The position numbers and the translations under genes were made by a program. A model generated the notes under the pieces. That model searched no databases. It worked only from the letters and a program-made list of their open reading frames with translations, and had not been told where the DNA came from. From positions 496,001-560,000 of the forward strand of contig JAPWGK010000011.1 in assembly GCA_029641185.1 (NCBI GenBank): 64,000 nt of DNA, given 5' to 3'. Each line of letters opens with the position of its first letter. Position 1 is the stretch's first letter. Of the stretch, positions 62,319-64,000 are shown one piece after another. The stretch comes from Pseudofabraea citricarpa (taxonomy: Eukaryota; Ascomycota; Leotiomycetes; Helotiales; Dermateaceae).

Positions 62319-64000
62319 CTACTCAGCCATCTTGGCATCTAACCCTCTTAACAGATCTTGGGTCTCTCGAAGGAGTTCCTTCCTCTTCTGCCGAATCTCT
62401 GGGATACCCTGGGCATCAACACTATCTAATTTGAATATGACCTCATTCATAATACCCTCGCATAATCTCTTATATTCCAAATCCTTCTTTTTCGGGTCTA
62501 CAGGAGGAGCCGAAGTGAATTGCACACAAAGAGGTAGGAACTTCGTGTGTAAATGAGTCGAAATAGCTCCCAGTTCATGGATAGCAGAGAATTGTGAGGG
62601 ATCCTCTTCACTTGTCGTGCCCAGATTATTCCTATCTTGCAACTCATTGTCAATAGATGGCGGCGGAGGATTCCGTTTACTTGGCGAGCTTAGCTTGTCC
62701 CCATCTTTCCCAGGACTTACAACGCACAAAATCTCTGACTTGTGCCGAAGATCATAATCACGACATGGCTTGAATGCTTCCTTTAACTGCGCTCCCTTGT
62801 ATAACAACTTCAAATTACTTCCTGTAGGGTCGGGTAAATCCATAACTGCAGCGGCTCGCACTCGCACATCTTGAACTAGCAGCTTTCCATCTCCAATGCT
62901 ATATGGAGGGAAATTGAGCGGATAAGTAATGCCTTTATTCTTGATAAACAGAACATCGTCATCGATTTCTTCTACTATTTCTTTCTTTAGTGATGACCAA
63001 TGTCCTGAGGGTGAGGGAGTGTTCGGTTGGTTTGCGTTCGAAGATTGCTTAAGCCGATTTGCGTATATCTCATCCATCTCCCTTTCCTTGGCCCGTTCTG
63101 CTTCTCTTCCCTGCCGTTGTATTTCAACCAAAGATAAAGTAGGGTCCGCTGTAGAAATTACCGGCTTCTGTTCTGGAGTGGGTTCATCCTCGCTGGCCTC
63201 TAAAGTTCGTTTTGACATACCCCCATATACTTCGTCGATCTCTCTTTCCTGCTCTCTTTGCAACTCTCGTTTTCGTAAGGCTTCCATGGCAGAATGGTAA
63301 AGATCTGACTCTGATTCTGATGTATGACTCTTTTCTTCGGATGGACTTAAGGATATAGATATAGCTGGCTGGTTGAAGTCGATTGGGTTATTAGAATTAT
63401 TCCCATGGTTTAAAGCTGCTTGAGTGGGATCATTATTGCCAGATGGCTCTGGCACTGTGGGAGTCTCCTTGTCTTGTATGGTGTGAACCGAATCAACGTC
63501 CTCAACATTTCTCTCTGGCTGCGGAGGTATATCGGCAAATGGTGCTTCGTCGTGACTTATACTATACTCATTCGTGGATCGTTGCTGTTCAGTTGTCGCA
63601 TCCTTGGTGGCTTTCGACGACTCAAACAGGCGCCTTCGTACCCCATCTTCTTCAAGGCTCGTCAATGTAACCGGACCTCCCAAAGAAAGATCGACTTTTT
63701 TATCTGGCGAAGGCTCAACAAGATGCTCCTCGTCCACGCGCTTGGGAGCAGCCTCGAGTATCTTAGAGTATAAATCCGTAGCGACTTCATGAAAATCTGA
63801 TATTCGCTTCAGTACCATATCTCTGTTAGGTATGCAGCCATTGATGACCCGTGCTTGTAAAGCGGGAAGTCGTTCCAAAATCAGTTGCTCGAGAACGCTT
63901 TGTAGTGATGCTTTTCTGCTCTCATCCTCAGCTGAGAAAGACGTTTCCAGAAATGAATTACAAGGAGGTACTATCTCGTTGTGGAAGTTTTCTTCGACAT
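62319..64000 (-). CDS. ubiquitin-like/BAG-domain Hsp70 co-chaperone (5' end outside window)
   Basis: One open frame from the right edge to the stop, about 559 codons, with no in-frame start codon near the edge, so the N-terminus lies beyond 64,000. BAG domains bind the Hsp70 ATPase domain and promote nucleotide exchange. Order seen: a helical N-terminal part (SVLEQLILERLPALQARVI); a long acidic, Ser/Pro-rich disordered middle; two related short stretches with REQEREIDEVYGGM and RAKEREMDEIYANR (a duplicated motif); an ubiquitin-like segment around ITYPLNFPPYSIGDG, LKLLYKGAQLK and YDLRHKSEILCVV (62,700-62,940); and a C-terminal BAG domain from HLHTKFLPLCVQF to RETQDLLRGLD (62,340-62,580). The UBL-then-BAG order matches human BAG1. 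Exact orthology is uncertain. Confidence 0.8.
   Translation of the reverse strand, partial: VEENFHNEIVPPCNSFLETSFSAEDESRKASLQSVLEQLILERLPALQARVINGCIPNRDMVLKRISDFHEVATDLYSKILEAAPKRVDEEHLVEPSPDKKVDLSLGGPVTLTSLEEDGVRRRLFESSKATKDATTEQQRSTNEYSISHDEAPFADIPPQPERNVEDVDSVHTIQDKETPTVPEPSGNNDPTQAALNHGNNSNNPIDFNQPAISISLSPSEEKSHTSESESDLYHSAMEALRKRELQREQEREIDEVYGGMSKRTLEASEDEPTPEQKPVISTADPTLSLVEIQRQGREAERAKEREMDEIYANRLKQSSNANQPNTPSPSGHWSSLKKEIVEEIDDDVLFIKNKGITYPLNFPPYSIGDGKLLVQDVRVRAAAVMDLPDPTGSNLKLLYKGAQLKEAFKPCRDYDLRHKSEILCVVSPGKDGDKLSSPSKRNPPPPSIDNELQDRNNLGTTSEEDPSQFSAIHELGAISTHLHTKFLPLCVQFTSAPPVDPKKKDLEYKRLCEGIMNEVIFKLDSVDAQGIPEIRQKRKELLRETQDLLRGLDAKMAE

Overview
The window comes from the nuclear genome of a filamentous ascomycete (Pezizomycotina; a leotiomycete-like fungus is my best guess, not proven). 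The evidence is short spliceosomal introns of about 50-100 bp with GTAAGT/GTATGT-type donors, fungal-type protein families (HET domain, fungal Gypsy elements), and a long AT-rich block in which CpA and TpG are almost absent, the footprint of repeat-induced point mutation (RIP).

Layout. (1) 1-1,795: non-coding, with degenerate short repeats and a possible solo LTR. (2) 1,796-21,409: seven ordinary genes, all rebuilt here with exon borders that keep frame: secreted 5'-nucleotidase (-), DAHP synthase (-), NAD-dependent glycerol-3-phosphate dehydrogenase (-), glycogen debranching enzyme (+), a peroxisomal 4-coumarate-CoA-ligase-like enzyme (-), the F1-ATPase assembly factor Atp11 (+), and a HET-domain protein (-). 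(3) 21,630-59,108: a 37.5-kb RIP-saturated block without any intact gene. (4) 59,379-64,000: a secreted type-B carboxylesterase (-) and the C-terminal part of a ubiquitin-like/BAG-domain co-chaperone (-) that runs off the right edge.

Inside the RIP block, relics can be read by allowing for C-to-T and G-to-A change. They are: a family of ~180-bp inverted repeats in an almost pure A+T stretch (21.8-25.1 kb); a minus-strand Gypsy (about 27.3-30.5 kb); a plus-strand Gypsy (about 30.7-37.2 kb); a 5.22-kb unit present twice in tandem (37.26-47.71 kb) and carrying two divergent dead ORFs; a full-length minus-strand Gypsy with two 326-bp LTRs and a target-site duplication (48,371-54,663); and a minisatellite-rich tail (55.3-59.0 kb).

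The least ordinary item is the tandem 5.22-kb unit. It has ORFs on both strands, so it is not a plain LTR retrotransposon. Its right-hand ORF keeps one frame for about 640 codons and holds an H-x-D ... H-x10-R pattern, visible after allowing for RIP, that fits the 2-oxoglutarate/Fe(II) dioxygenase fold.

The flanking genes are mostly core metabolism and do not form a pathway cluster. Glycerol-3-phosphate dehydrogenase and glycogen debranching enzyme are divergently transcribed from a shared 1.4-kb intergenic region. No rRNA, tRNA or CRISPR was recognised.
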